Part shown: piece after piece, positions 54,102-62,509 of the stretch
How positions within the stretch are numbered: the first letter of the stretch is position 1
Layout of the letters: each line of letters starts with the position of its first letter
Assembly (NCBI GenBank): GCA_902762385.1
Contig: CACWNQ010000003.1
Coordinates: 62,001-126,000, forward strand
Origin: an uncultured Bacteroidales bacterium
GTDB lineage: Bacteria > Bacteroidota > Bacteroidia > Bacteroidales > Muribaculaceae
DNA: 64,000 bases
Direction: 5' to 3'
Program-made: the position numbers and the translations under genes
Notes under the pieces: model-generated
Told to the model about the DNA's origin: nothing
What the model saw: only the letters and a program-made list of their open reading frames with translations
The model's database searches: none

Positions 54102-55295
54102 ATGCCTAACATTTCACAACGCGGCATCGACATGCCTGCTTCTCCAATCCGTAAGCTTGCGCCATTTGCAGTGGCTGCTAAGCAGAAGGGAATCAAAGTT
54201 TATCACCTCAACATCGGCCAGCCCGACATCGCCACTCCTCAAGAAGGTCTTGACGCTCTGAAGAATGTGGACCGCAAGGTGCTTGAGTATTCTCCCTCAC
54301 AGGGCTACCAGAGCTATCTCGACAAGCTCGTGGGCTACTATGGCCGCTACGACATCAAGCTTGAGGCCAGCAACATCATCGTGACCTGCGGTGGCAGCGA
54401 GGCTCTACAGTTTGCTTTCCTCTCATGCTTCAATCCTGGCGACGAACTCATCGTTCCTGAACCAGTATATGCCAACTATATGGGCTTTGCCAACGAAATG
54501 GGAGTGAAGGTTCGCACCATCACCACCAAGATTGAGAATGGCTATGCTTTGCCTGGCATCGAGGAGTTTGAGAAACTTATCAACGATTGCACCCGCGCCA
54601 TCATGATTTGCAACCCCAACAACCCCACCGGAACACTTTATTCAGACGAGGAACTCATGCAGTTGCGCGACCTAGTTAAGAAGCATGACCTCTACCTCAT
54701 CAGCGACGAGGTTTACCGTGAATTCCGTTATAATGACAAACCTTACCTGAGCGCTCTGCACCTTGAGGGCATCGAGGACAACGCCATCGTTATCGACTCA
54801 GTATCGAAGCGTTATAGCGAGTGTGGTATCCGCATTGGCGCTTTCATTACCCGCAACAAGCAATTGCTCGCTACAGTAATGAAGTTTGCCCAGGCTCGCC
54901 TTAGCCCCCCATTGATTGGTCAGGTTGTAGCCGAGGCATCACTTGCCGCTCCACAGGCTTATCATCAGGGCGTATATGACGAGTACATCGCTCGCCGCAA
55001 CTGCCTCGTTGAGGGATTAAACAAAATTCCTGGCGTATTTGCTCCAATGCCAATGGGTGCCTTCTACGCGATGGCTAAACTCCCCGTGCAAGACTGCGAC
55101 GACTTCTGCCGCTGGTGCCTTGAGGAGTTCAGCTATGAGGGCGAAACAGTGATGATGGCTCCCGCCACCGGTTTCTATGCCACTCCTGGAGCTGGCAAGA
55201 ACGAAGTGCGCATGGCCTACGTCCTGAAGATCGAAGACCTCAAGCGCGCACTCGTAGTTCTTGAGAAAGCTCTCGAGGCCTACAACGCACGATAA
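54102..55295 (+). CDS. PLP-dependent class I/II aminotransferase
   Basis: A 397-residue fold-type I aminotransferase of the aspartate aminotransferase-like group. The PLP lysine is K236 in DSVSKRYSECGIRIG, the ring-stacking/phosphate region is TCGGSEALQ, and PNNPTGTLYS carries the conserved Asn and Pro. The substrate is unclear. It diverges from the lysine operon; the shared spacer raises, but does not prove, a link between lysine catabolism and amino-group handling. A strong terminator follows. Confidence 0.93.
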   Translation: MPNISQRGIDMPASPIRKLAPFAVAAKQKGIKVYHLNIGQPDIATPQEGLDALKNVDRKVLEYSPSQGYQSYLDKLVGYYGRYDIKLEASNIIVTCGGSEALQFAFLSCFNPGDELIVPEPVYANYMGFANEMGVKVRTITTKIENGYALPGIEEFEKLINDCTRAIMICNPNNPTGTLYSDEELMQLRDLVKKHDLYLISDEVYREFRYNDKPYLSALHLEGIEDNAIVIDSVSKRYSECGIRIGAFITRNKQLLATVMKFAQARLSPPLIGQVVAEASLAAPQAYHQGVYDEYIARRNCLVEGLNKIPGVFAPMPMGAFYAMAKLPVQDCDDFCRWCLEEFSYEGETVMMAPATGFYATPGAGKNEVRMAYVLKIEDLKRALVVLEKALEAYNAR

Positions 55296-55323
55296 ATAGC
55301 TTTTTTATAGCCATATAACACAC

Positions 55324-55366
55324 AAACGCCACTCGCGCCTGTTGAGCGCTAGTGGCGTTTATTTTT
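55324..55366 (+). terminator. Terminator of the aminotransferase gene
   Basis: AAACGCCACT-GCGC pairs with GCGC-AGTGGCGTTT around a 7-base loop, followed by ATTTTT. Confidence 0.9.
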
Positions 55367-55416
55367 CACTCTCTCATTAAAACTCTATTTTTTTTCAGGC
55401 AAGTAAGACAGAAGAA

Positions 55417-55446
55417 AACTCCGAGGTGCTCATGGCTCCTCGGAGT
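55417..55446. terminator. Hairpin, likely radA terminator
   Basis: AACTCCGAGG and CCTCGGAGTT form a perfect 10-bp stem. On the minus strand TTTTC follows. 55447-55682 is AT-rich and shows no other signal. Confidence 0.6.
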
Positions 55447-55682
55447 TCCTTATTTATCGTTCTGGGGTGCATTCACTGCATCTGAACTTATATTGTTTTA
55501 TTACGAAAAAGTTAATTACCAAACTAAAAACGTTTGAAGCTTTATTTATTGTTTGCTTCTTTGACTACATTTTATGCAATCGGTTTAATTAAAAATTTAA
55601 ATTTAACCTTCCTTAACATAGTAGTTTGGCATGGATTTTGCTATATCATGATTTTTTCAAGTGAAAATCAGCGACTTGCAAT

Positions 55683-57071
55683 CTACCCGAAGAGATACTG
55701 GAAGGCTTCTTCGACCTTGGAGGCTTCGACGAGTTTTATTTTGAAGTCTTTGGTAGAGATGCCCTTGAGGTTATTGCGTGGGATTATCATTGTGTTGAAG
55801 CCGAGTTTCTCGGCCTCGGCAATGCGCTGCTCAATGCGAGTGATTTGGCGCAACTCGCCACTCAGTCCCACCTCGGCCGAGAAGCATACGCCATGCTGAA
55901 TGGCGATGTCGACGTTCGACGATAGAATAGCACAAATCACCGCCAAGTCGAGTGCCGGGTCATTTACTTTAAGTCCACCGGCTATATTGAGGAACACGTT
56001 CTTCTGGGCGAGTTTGAAGCCCACACGCTTCTCGAGCACAGCCAGCAGCATGTTCATTCGCCGTTGGTCAAAGCCGGTGACCGAGCGTTGAGCAGTACCA
56101 TAGGCAGCTGTGCTTACCAGCGCCTGCACCTCGATGAGGAAGGGGCGAGCGCCATCGATGGTGACGCCAATCGCAGTTCCCGAAAGGTCCTGATCCATTG
56201 CCGAAAGCAGCATCTCGCTGGGATTGGTAACCTCGCGCAGACCCGTCTCACGCATCTCGTAGATTCCCATCTCACTAGTTGAGCCGAATCGGTTCTTGAT
56301 AGAGCGCAGGATGCGATACATATAGTGGCTGTCGCCCTCAAATTGCAGCACGGCATCAACAATGTGCTCCAATACCTTAGGACCTGCAATCGTGCCTTCC
56401 TTGTTGATGTGGCCAATGAGAATAACGGGCACGCCACTGGTCTTGGCATAGCGCAAGAAGGCTGCTGCACATTCGCGCACCTGACTCACACTGCCAGCAG
56501 CGCTGTCGAGTTCATCGCTGGCTATGGTCTGTATTGAGTCGATAATCACAAGATCGGGATCACTCTCCTTGATGCTGGCAAAGATGCTCGAGAGCGAAGT
56601 CTCACAGATGATGTAGCACTCGCAATCCTGTTCGCTACCAGCAATGCGGTCGGCACGCATGCGCAGTTGCTGCGGGCTTTCCTCACCACTCACATAAAGC
56701 ACCTTACGACTGCGTATGCGCAGCACATTCTGCAATACCAGCGTACTCTTTCCAATGCCCGGTTCGCCACCTATAAGCACTATCGAACCCGGAACCAAGC
56801 CACCACCCAACACACGATTCAACTCGCCACTGGGCAACTTGATGCGTGGCAACTGCTCGGCCTTGATGTCATTGATTTTCACCGGCACGGCACTCTTGCG
56901 ATGACCGTTGTCGTCGCCACCGAATAGCGCTCCACGGCTCGACTTGGGAACAACCGGTTCCTCGATATAGGTGTTCCACTCACCACACGAGGGGCACTTG
57001 CCAATCCATTTGGGCGACTCAGCGCCACAATTCTTGCAGAAATATGTTGTCTTAGCAGTTTTCTTAGCCAT
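55683..57071 (-). CDS. radA: DNA repair protein RadA
   Basis: RadA drives branch migration during recombination and repair. The 462-residue protein has the N-terminal zinc finger (C12, C15, C26, C29), Walker A GGEPGIGKST (101-110), LYVSGEES and DSIQT motifs, the RadA-specific KNRFG (near residue 260) and a Lon-protease-like C-terminal domain (LDLAVICAILSS). Length and order are standard. Confidence 0.97.
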   Translation of the reverse strand: MAKKTAKTTYFCKNCGAESPKWIGKCPSCGEWNTYIEEPVVPKSSRGALFGGDDNGHRKSAVPVKINDIKAEQLPRIKLPSGELNRVLGGGLVPGSIVLIGGEPGIGKSTLVLQNVLRIRSRKVLYVSGEESPQQLRMRADRIAGSEQDCECYIICETSLSSIFASIKESDPDLVIIDSIQTIASDELDSAAGSVSQVRECAAAFLRYAKTSGVPVILIGHINKEGTIAGPKVLEHIVDAVLQFEGDSHYMYRILRSIKNRFGSTSEMGIYEMRETGLREVTNPSEMLLSAMDQDLSGTAIGVTIDGARPFLIEVQALVSTAAYGTAQRSVTGFDQRRMNMLLAVLEKRVGFKLAQKNVFLNIAGGLKVNDPALDLAVICAILSSNVDIAIQHGVCFSAEVGLSGELRQITRIEQRIAEAEKLGFNTMIIPRNNLKGISTKDFKIKLVEASKVEEAFQYLFG

Positions 57072-57090
57072 AATATTAGTTTTAATGCCA

Positions 57091-57098
57091 CAAAGGTA
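57091..57098 (-). promoter_or_regulatory. -7 promoter element of radA
   Basis: The minus strand reads TACCTTTG 19 bp before the ATG, giving a very short leader. Confidence 0.6.
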
Positions 57099-57174
57099 AA
57101 GAAAAGAAATTAAGAAAGCAACTTTAAAAAATCAAATTCATAGCTATGATTGTTGTTATCTTAGAAATTATTTG

Positions 57175-57182
57175 TAATTTTG
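57175..57182 (+). promoter_or_regulatory. -7 promoter element
   Basis: TAATTTTG lies 36 bp before the ATG at 57219. Confidence 0.55.
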
Positions 57183-57218
57183 TGGAGAGATTCAATTATT
57201 AACTCAAACATCATAATT

Positions 57219-57794
57219 ATGAAACTACGCATCACAATTATTATGCTGGCTGTGATTGCAACAGCATCGCTTGCTACAGCGCAGAACCACGAGAAACGCA
57301 TGGCACAGATACGTCAAGCCTATGCCGATCGCTTAGAGATTATGAAAAATAATCCATACGAAGTGCCCTGCAATGAGATGAGCGTGGACCTATCGCAGAA
57401 CCTTCCAGGCTCGGGTATTCACCAGCGAAACGCCAAGTACTATTTTACCCAGGAACAGTACAGTGAGGACGGCAAGATGGCGAGCCTGCTCTACTTCGCC
57501 ACTTGCACCGACACCTATGCCATGGGCATGCATGTGTACAAATGGGAGTTCCTGTGGGATGCGATGGAAGGCGACCCCATGTTTGCCCTGCTGGTGCGTC
57601 AGGAAGGTGACGCCAAGAAGGAGTACCGCTTCTACTTCGAGAACAACAAGGTGATAAAGGTGGTTCCAGAAGTCAAGCAATGGCCCTTGAAAGACATGAT
57701 GAGCCTTCACCCCTATGTGATTGACAAGCCTGCCGATGTACTAAAAATCATGAAGCAGCATCAATCTACATTTAAAACATTGCTGCAAGAGTAA
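57219..57794 (+). CDS. Small secreted protein, family unassigned
   Basis: A 191-residue exported protein: signal peptide (RITIIMLAVIATASLATAQ), then a mixed alpha/beta body with KYYFTQEQYSEDGKMASLLYF and YRFYFENNKVIKVVPE. The body looks like a small beta-sheet domain with a C-terminal helix. No enzymatic motif is visible. The start at 57219 is chosen because the signal peptide begins there. It is followed by its own terminator, so it is probably not co-transcribed with the DUF3108 gene. Confidence 0.7.
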   Translation: MKLRITIIMLAVIATASLATAQNHEKRMAQIRQAYADRLEIMKNNPYEVPCNEMSVDLSQNLPGSGIHQRNAKYYFTQEQYSEDGKMASLLYFATCTDTYAMGMHVYKWEFLWDAMEGDPMFALLVRQEGDAKKEYRFYFENNKVIKVVPEVKQWPLKDMMSLHPYVIDKPADVLKIMKQHQSTFKTLLQE

Positions 57795-57814
57795 CACTCT
57801 CACCACACTATGCA

Positions 57815-57853
57815 AAGGGCTAAATGACAAAACACTCATTTAGTCCTTTTTTT
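57815..57853 (+). terminator. Terminator after the small secreted protein gene
   Basis: AAGG-CTAAATGA pairs with TCATTTAG-CCTT around CAAAACAC, followed by a T-run. Confidence 0.85.
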
Positions 57854-57913
57854 AAACCTTTACCCACATTGCAAGTCTTATCTATTGAAAATTTTAAACA
57901 ACCAAGCATAAAT

Positions 57914-58663
57914 ATGAGAAAAATCATCTTTTCAATACTTGCAATAGCAGGGTTAGCACTATCACCGGCATCGAGCGCACTCACATTGGGAAATGAGAGC
58001 CTTAATTACCAGATTGTGTTCCACTGGGGCATGGTGTGGAAGCATGCCGGCGACGCAACGCTTTCAATAGCCAAGAGCGGCAACGGTTACAGCGCAAGAC
58101 TCACTGGCAAGACACGTTCGTGGGCCGATAAGATTTATACTGTGCGCGACACACTGAAATGCACAATGGGTGCCAATTTCAGGCCAATAAAATATGAGAA
58201 ATTCACTCATGAGAACAGCTATTATGCTCACGATGTGGTAGCATTCAACAGCAGCGGCAGTGGCACCACAGCGGCTTGCACTCGCTACCGCAAAGACAAA
58301 CCCACAGCCCATATTAACCTGAGTCATGGCGGTGCAGCCTACGACATGCTGAGCGTGTTCTACATGCTGCGCAGCCTTGACTACGAAAAGCTGCAGGCTA
58401 ACAAGGTGTACAAATCGTGCGTATTCTCAGGAAAAGAGAAAGAAACACTCACCATCAAGTACGTGGGCATTGAGCCATCGCTTCAGTTGCGTGACAAGAG
58501 CCGCCATCAAGCCTATCACTTAAAGTTGTCATTTACCACCGACAACGGCAAGAAGTCGAGTGATGGAATCGACGCTTACATCTCCACAGGCCCACAACGC
58601 ATTCCATTACTTGTGGTTGGCAAGCTTAAAATTGGTGAGATTAAGTGCTATTATGCCAAGTGA
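57914..58663 (+). CDS. DUF3108 periplasmic protein
   Basis: A 249-residue exported protein: signal peptide (IIFSILAIAGLALSPASSA), then a beta-rich DUF3108 fold with LNYQIVFHWGMVWKHAGDATL, YEKFTHENSYYAHD and DAYISTGPQRIPLLVVGKL. The family resembles lipocalin/LolA-like half-barrels that bind hydrophobic ligands; the ligand is unknown. The ATG at 57914 is chosen as the signal peptide start. No -7 box was found nearby. Confidence 0.8.
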   Translation: MRKIIFSILAIAGLALSPASSALTLGNESLNYQIVFHWGMVWKHAGDATLSIAKSGNGYSARLTGKTRSWADKIYTVRDTLKCTMGANFRPIKYEKFTHENSYYAHDVVAFNSSGSGTTAACTRYRKDKPTAHINLSHGGAAYDMLSVFYMLRSLDYEKLQANKVYKSCVFSGKEKETLTIKYVGIEPSLQLRDKSRHQAYHLKLSFTTDNGKKSSDGIDAYISTGPQRIPLLVVGKLKIGEIKCYYAK

Positions 58664-58689
58664 CTTTTTCAAATGCATAAATGTAAAAA

Positions 58690-58720
58690 AATGAGACTCA
58701 AGTGAGAGTCTCATTTTTTT
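58690..58720. terminator. Bidirectional terminator
   Basis: AATGAGACTC and GAGTCTCATT form a perfect 10-bp stem, with a T-run after it and an A-run before it, between the convergent DUF3108 and outer-membrane genes. Confidence 0.9.
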
Positions 58721-58744
58721 GTTTCATGAATTAAGCACAGCTGA

Positions 58745-59446
58745 TTAGAAGTTCACACCGAAGTTGAGATAGAATGTGCCGTTGCTGCTTGAGTCGTAGT
58801 CGTTGTGGCAAACGTTGGCCAAACCGATGTCGTAGCTCAAGTCAAGATAGAACATGCTGAAACCCACACCGCAACCAATGCGCAGACCACCGTCAAAACG
58901 CTTGAAACGAGGCAATCCCAATTCTGAGTCTTTGCCGAAAGCACTTGTTTTCTCGTGAGTGTCATAGTTCTTAATGCTTCCGTCAACTCCTACTGCAAGG
59001 TATCCACCAAAGAGTGGATGAATCGACAGACCCAAATCGGTGTAGTAGATGTACTTGAACACGAGAGGCAACTCAATGTAGCTCAAGCTTGTTGTAACAT
59101 TATGGCCAAGCCAGCTACCTTTACCACCCTTATTCACATAGCTGATTCCAGTCTCAAAGAACACTGGAGCACGGTTGGTAATTTCAAAGCCAACAACACC
59201 ACCCAAGTGCAGACCAGTCTTGCTGCTACCAGCATAGGTGATACCGTCGCCACTCACATGTGAGAATGCAGGACCGATGCGAAGGCCAAAATACATGTCC
59301 TTGCCGTAATAATTTCTAATCCAGCGGCTGTGGCTGCGTTCATAGTCATAACGGTTACTTGGAGTTGGACCGTAGTTGTGGCGCTGTGCCATCATGGGCA
59401 TTGCCGCCATAAGCGCCACCATTGCAAATGCAATAAATTTCTTCAT
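58745..59446 (-). CDS. PorT-like outer-membrane beta-barrel
   Basis: A 233-residue exported barrel: signal peptide (KKFIAFAMVALMAAMPMMAQ), then strands with DMYFGLRIGPAFSHVSG, FFETGISYVNKGG, LPLVFKYIYY and a terminal aromatic strand FYLNFGVNF. It matches the PorT/outer_membrane_beta-barrel_2 family of small 8-strand proteins common in Bacteroidota. The function is unknown. Confidence 0.85.
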   Translation of the reverse strand: MKKFIAFAMVALMAAMPMMAQRHNYGPTPSNRYDYERSHSRWIRNYYGKDMYFGLRIGPAFSHVSGDGITYAGSSKTGLHLGGVVGFEITNRAPVFFETGISYVNKGGKGSWLGHNVTTSLSYIELPLVFKYIYYTDLGLSIHPLFGGYLAVGVDGSIKNYDTHEKTSAFGKDSELGLPRFKRFDGGLRIGCGVGFSMFYLDLSYDIGLANVCHNDYDSSSNGTFYLNFGVNF

Positions 59447-59485
59447 GATGATATCGTTTTAGTTATAGATGTATGTTCTAAAGCG

Positions 59486-59517
59486 CAAAATTAAGTATAA
59501 TTTTTTTATTCTCCAAA
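59486..59517 (-). promoter_or_regulatory. Consensus promoter of the PorT-like gene
   Basis: Minus strand: TTTG (59514-59517), 20 bp, TAATTTTG (59486-59493), 40 bp before the ATG. Confidence 0.75.
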
Positions 59518-59572
59518 ACAAGCACCATTTTGAATAAAATGTTATATCACTAAAGAATGGAATCAGTGGAAT

Positions 59573-59608
59573 CACCTGACTCACCTGACTCACTTGACTC
59601 ACCTGACT
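59573..59608. repeat. Four tandem 9-bp repeats
   Basis: CACCTGACT occurs four times, the third with one change (CACTTGACT), just beyond the stop of the 812-residue protein gene. Confidence 0.85.
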
Positions 59609-59615
59609 CACACAA

Positions 59616-62054
59616 TTACCTTGAAGTGATGATATGTGTTGGGAGTAGCAAGCTTCCTGTGGGCAAGGTGCCTGAACCCTCGATGCGCAGCGTGCGTGTG
59701 GGTGGAGCAAGAATGGGTCGTGACAGTGGTGCCGAAATGATTCCCGTAGCTGTGACACGGCTTATCAGGTAGCCATGGCAACTCGAGCCCCGTTCGCCCA
59801 GTAATGTCAATGTTACATTGGCCCCTGCTGAAGGCAGCTGTGGTGCCGAGGGAAACAAGTTCCAAGAAATCATCATGGGGCGTTGCATCATGAACGGTGA
59901 CACTTCAAAAGGATGGGACAAAAACGAGAAAAACATTTCATCGGGTTCTTCGCTTGAAATATCAAGCAACTTGCCGTCGGCAGCCACAGCCAAAGCATGC
60001 ATCGGGTCACTGTAAATGCTACCTACTGGCAGGTCACGGTCGTAGGTACGCCCCGATGGCATGAGCACCCTAACATTTGAGTTGCTCACCAGCCACAGTT
60101 CGCGCTCACGATCGTTCCATGCCATAGCAGTAGCAGTGTCAAGACCACGGAGCATGCGCTCGAGCGTGCTTCCTGAGAGCCTGCACAAGATGCCATGCTG
60201 ACTAATGAACCAGAGCGCGTCGCCACCTGCCACTGGATGTGAATCGCCAGCAATCACCGTCTCGGTGATGAGCCTGGGCTCGCCATAGTTACCACTTGTG
60301 CTCTGTGGCAGCGCCATAATGCCTTGCGTAGTAAAGACATAGATGGGATATCGCCCAAAACCTCCCGAATAGATGGGACGGCATGCAGCCCCAAGCGCAA
60401 GAATGTGGCAACCACTCACAGTAGCCCTCCATTGAGTTACCAGTGGATTGCCCACTGCACTCACAACCACAACGCCATCGACTGGCAAAATGGCCGTGCC
60501 AGTGCCTCCACTAGGATGCGAACCGTTAATCATTGTGTTTCGGTGGAGCGAGGGCGAAATATAGGCTGCCATTCCAGTACCCTCGATAGGCGCCAAATCG
60601 CCTTCCCATCTCTTGTCGCCAACGGCAATGACAATGTGAGTTGCCCGTGGGTCGGGGAAAGCGATGAACGGGTTAAGCTCTGCAGTGCTGCAAGGGCATG
60701 CAGAGGGTGTGGTCAGTGTCACATCACCATCACCAGTTGCCAGCGTGACCTGCACCGTTGCGCTTGCTGTTCCCGAGCTTAGATTACCATCAAGCCATGG
60801 CAACACTGGCCATGGATTGCTAACGCACTGGGCCGATGGGGCCTGATAGAGGCGACCATTGTGCTCCATCGACACTGTTGACACCTCCTTGAACGTAGAA
60901 CCTTGCATCACCTGAGCACAATAATCGGCAGTAATCACCCTTGATGAAGGCAACTGAGCCTTTACCACATCGCAGCGTTTTCCTGGAACGACCTGCTGCG
61001 ATGTCATAACTGTGTTAACTGCCGAAAATGCCGAGCCATCGAGCGTAGTGGTAGAAGCTACCACACGCCAGTCGCCCTTGATGATAGCCGGCAGCATAGC
61101 ACTCGCTTCGCGCGGCTTTGGACCCACCTCAAGCAAGTAGCGACGTGTTCCACTCGAGGTAGTCACTGTGCACCGATAGTCGATTGTCGACGAGTCGAAA
61201 GGTTGTGCCACAGGTGAAATTAGCACATCGATGGCCTTAACCATATCGCGCCACTCGCTAGCAATACCCGAGGCCATTGTGATTCCCAAGCGATAAGAAG
61301 ATAAACTTAGGTCGAAAGAGTCAACACCCGTGAACTTGCCACTGGCAGTGGCCACTGTTGCAACAGAACGATAATCGGTGCTAATCATGTTGTGTCCCAC
61401 CATCACAGGTTGGCTCATCCACAGATAGCTATCATCCCAGAGTCGCACACCATATCGCGCGAGCATCACTCCCGTGAAGCGTCCCTGCGCCATGGCATTG
61501 CTGCGCATCGACGTCAATGCATTGCGCACAAGCCTAGTGAGCGCATCTACATCGACACTTGCGAGAGGCGCCTGCCAAGTGGAATAAGGAGCGTTGAACT
61601 CAAAAGGCGTGACGGTAGTAGTCAGCGTTGAAGTCTCCACCGCCGCCAAGTGCACCTGAGGCAAAGCATCGGCAATATTGATGATGTCATAGCCCAACAG
61701 TGAGCGACGCATCACCACATTACCCTCACTGGTGACCACCACCAGCAGGTTACCAACCTTGTGAGCAGCAATCACAGTTGCCGAAGTGTCGAGCACCACC
61801 ATGTCGCTCCACACCACCTTTCCATCACGCAACACCAGGGTGCGGTCGCCATCGACCAAAAGCACCCTGTCGCCAGAGGTAAGCTGTTGCAGCTGTCGTG
61901 GGCGACCCACTACCTCGAGAGCACTCTCGCGCTCACGCATATTAATCAATGTGCTGGAAATACCTGCCTCGGCACTCTCGCCATTGCGCAACTGCGCAAC
62001 GCCACGACCTACTATTCGAAGATTACTTGATTTGTTGTTTGTTGTGTGTTTCAT
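59616..62054 (-). CDS. Large unrecognised beta-rich cytoplasmic protein (812 residues)
   Basis: An 812-residue protein of unknown family. There is no signal peptide or membrane segment. The N-terminus (NLRIVGRGVAQLRNGESAEA) leads into repeated beta strands such as GDRVLLVDGDRTLVLRDGKV and LLVVVTSEGNVVMRR, which look like the blades of a beta-propeller. Later blocks include FGRYPIYVFTTQGIMAL and ALWFISQHGILCRL, then a C-terminal FFSFLSHPFEVSP. Cysteines are few (CPCSTAELNPF near the middle). The style resembles large phage or tail-associated proteins, but no phage gene lies around it. Its promoter lies 21 bp upstream of the ATG. Confidence 0.7.
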   Translation of the reverse strand: MKHTTNNKSSNLRIVGRGVAQLRNGESAEAGISSTLINMRERESALEVVGRPRQLQQLTSGDRVLLVDGDRTLVLRDGKVVWSDMVVLDTSATVIAAHKVGNLLVVVTSEGNVVMRRSLLGYDIINIADALPQVHLAAVETSTLTTTVTPFEFNAPYSTWQAPLASVDVDALTRLVRNALTSMRSNAMAQGRFTGVMLARYGVRLWDDSYLWMSQPVMVGHNMISTDYRSVATVATASGKFTGVDSFDLSLSSYRLGITMASGIASEWRDMVKAIDVLISPVAQPFDSSTIDYRCTVTTSSGTRRYLLEVGPKPREASAMLPAIIKGDWRVVASTTTLDGSAFSAVNTVMTSQQVVPGKRCDVVKAQLPSSRVITADYCAQVMQGSTFKEVSTVSMEHNGRLYQAPSAQCVSNPWPVLPWLDGNLSSGTASATVQVTLATGDGDVTLTTPSACPCSTAELNPFIAFPDPRATHIVIAVGDKRWEGDLAPIEGTGMAAYISPSLHRNTMINGSHPSGGTGTAILPVDGVVVVSAVGNPLVTQWRATVSGCHILALGAACRPIYSGGFGRYPIYVFTTQGIMALPQSTSGNYGEPRLITETVIAGDSHPVAGGDALWFISQHGILCRLSGSTLERMLRGLDTATAMAWNDRERELWLVSNSNVRVLMPSGRTYDRDLPVGSIYSDPMHALAVAADGKLLDISSEEPDEMFFSFLSHPFEVSPFMMQRPMMISWNLFPSAPQLPSAGANVTLTLLGERGSSCHGYLISRVTATGIISAPLSRPILAPPTRTLRIEGSGTLPTGSLLLPTHIITSR

Positions 62055-62074
62055 GATTTAAAGTTTTTTTCGGG

Positions 62075-62082
62075 CAAAAGTA
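62075..62082 (-). promoter_or_regulatory. -7 promoter element of the 812-residue protein gene
   Basis: The minus strand reads TACTTTTG 21 bp before the ATG. Confidence 0.55.
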
Positions 62083-62246
62083 AAAAACCTGTGCCCGTGA
62101 AAACAACATTTAAAAAACACTAGTGGTGAGGTAAAACTGAGACTGGAATTCCGACTCCACATTTATGATAAAAAACAAGCAAATCATCAAATAAAACACG
62201 AAATTCGTATATTTTTTTAAAAAAAAGTGATATTTTTATCGAAAAA

Positions 62247-62277
62247 GTTTGTTTTTTCAAAAATAATATATATATTT
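62247..62277 (+). promoter_or_regulatory. Consensus promoter of a candidate small RNA
   Basis: TTTG (62247-62250), 19 bp, TATATTTG (62270-62277): a full consensus promoter with no open reading frame behind it. Confidence 0.8.
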
Positions 62278-62282
62278 GCATC

Positions 62283-62406
62283 GTTCTTTAGTCATAACGA
62301 GAGATATTTTACTTCATTTTTTCTCTCTCAGCATAAAGAAAAATAGTTGTTTTATAGATAATTGTGTATTTAAGGAACGGGGCAGTCGAGAGACTATCCC
62401 CTTTTT
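62283..62406 (+). ncRNA. Candidate small RNA with intrinsic terminator
   Basis: A transcript of about 120 nt is implied by the upstream promoter and by the hairpin at 62379-62401 (GGGG-C-AGTC-GAGA-GACT-AT-CCCC), followed directly by TTTTT. The body is AU-rich with a possible GAGAGA/TCTCTC stem. The only ATG-free frame through it starts with TTG inside the promoter, so coding is unlikely. A read-through product would be antisense to the end of the downstream phosphodiesterase gene. No Rfam family was recognised. Confidence 0.6.
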
Positions 62407-62459
62407 CTTTGTGTTTTTCAATGGCTATATACTTTTTAAGACAATTGAGAGTGACAACA

Positions 62460-62490
62460 AAAAAGCCCCGATGTAAAATCGAGGCTTTTT
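62460..62490 (-). terminator. Terminator of the phosphodiesterase gene
   Basis: AAAAAGCC-CGAT and ATCG-GGCTTTTT pair around GTAAA; on the minus strand it ends in a T-run, 20 bp after the gene's stop. Confidence 0.85.
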
Positions 62491-62509
62491 ATAAAGACTA
62501 ATGATATTT

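Noticed and set aside
59616-62054. Calling the 812-residue protein part of a prophage
   Set aside because: No integrase, terminase, portal or lysis gene flanks it; the neighbours are ordinary chromosomal genes.
62276-62476. 66-codon plus-strand frame
   Set aside because: It starts with TTG inside the -7 box and runs through an intrinsic terminator; an RNA gene explains the signals better.
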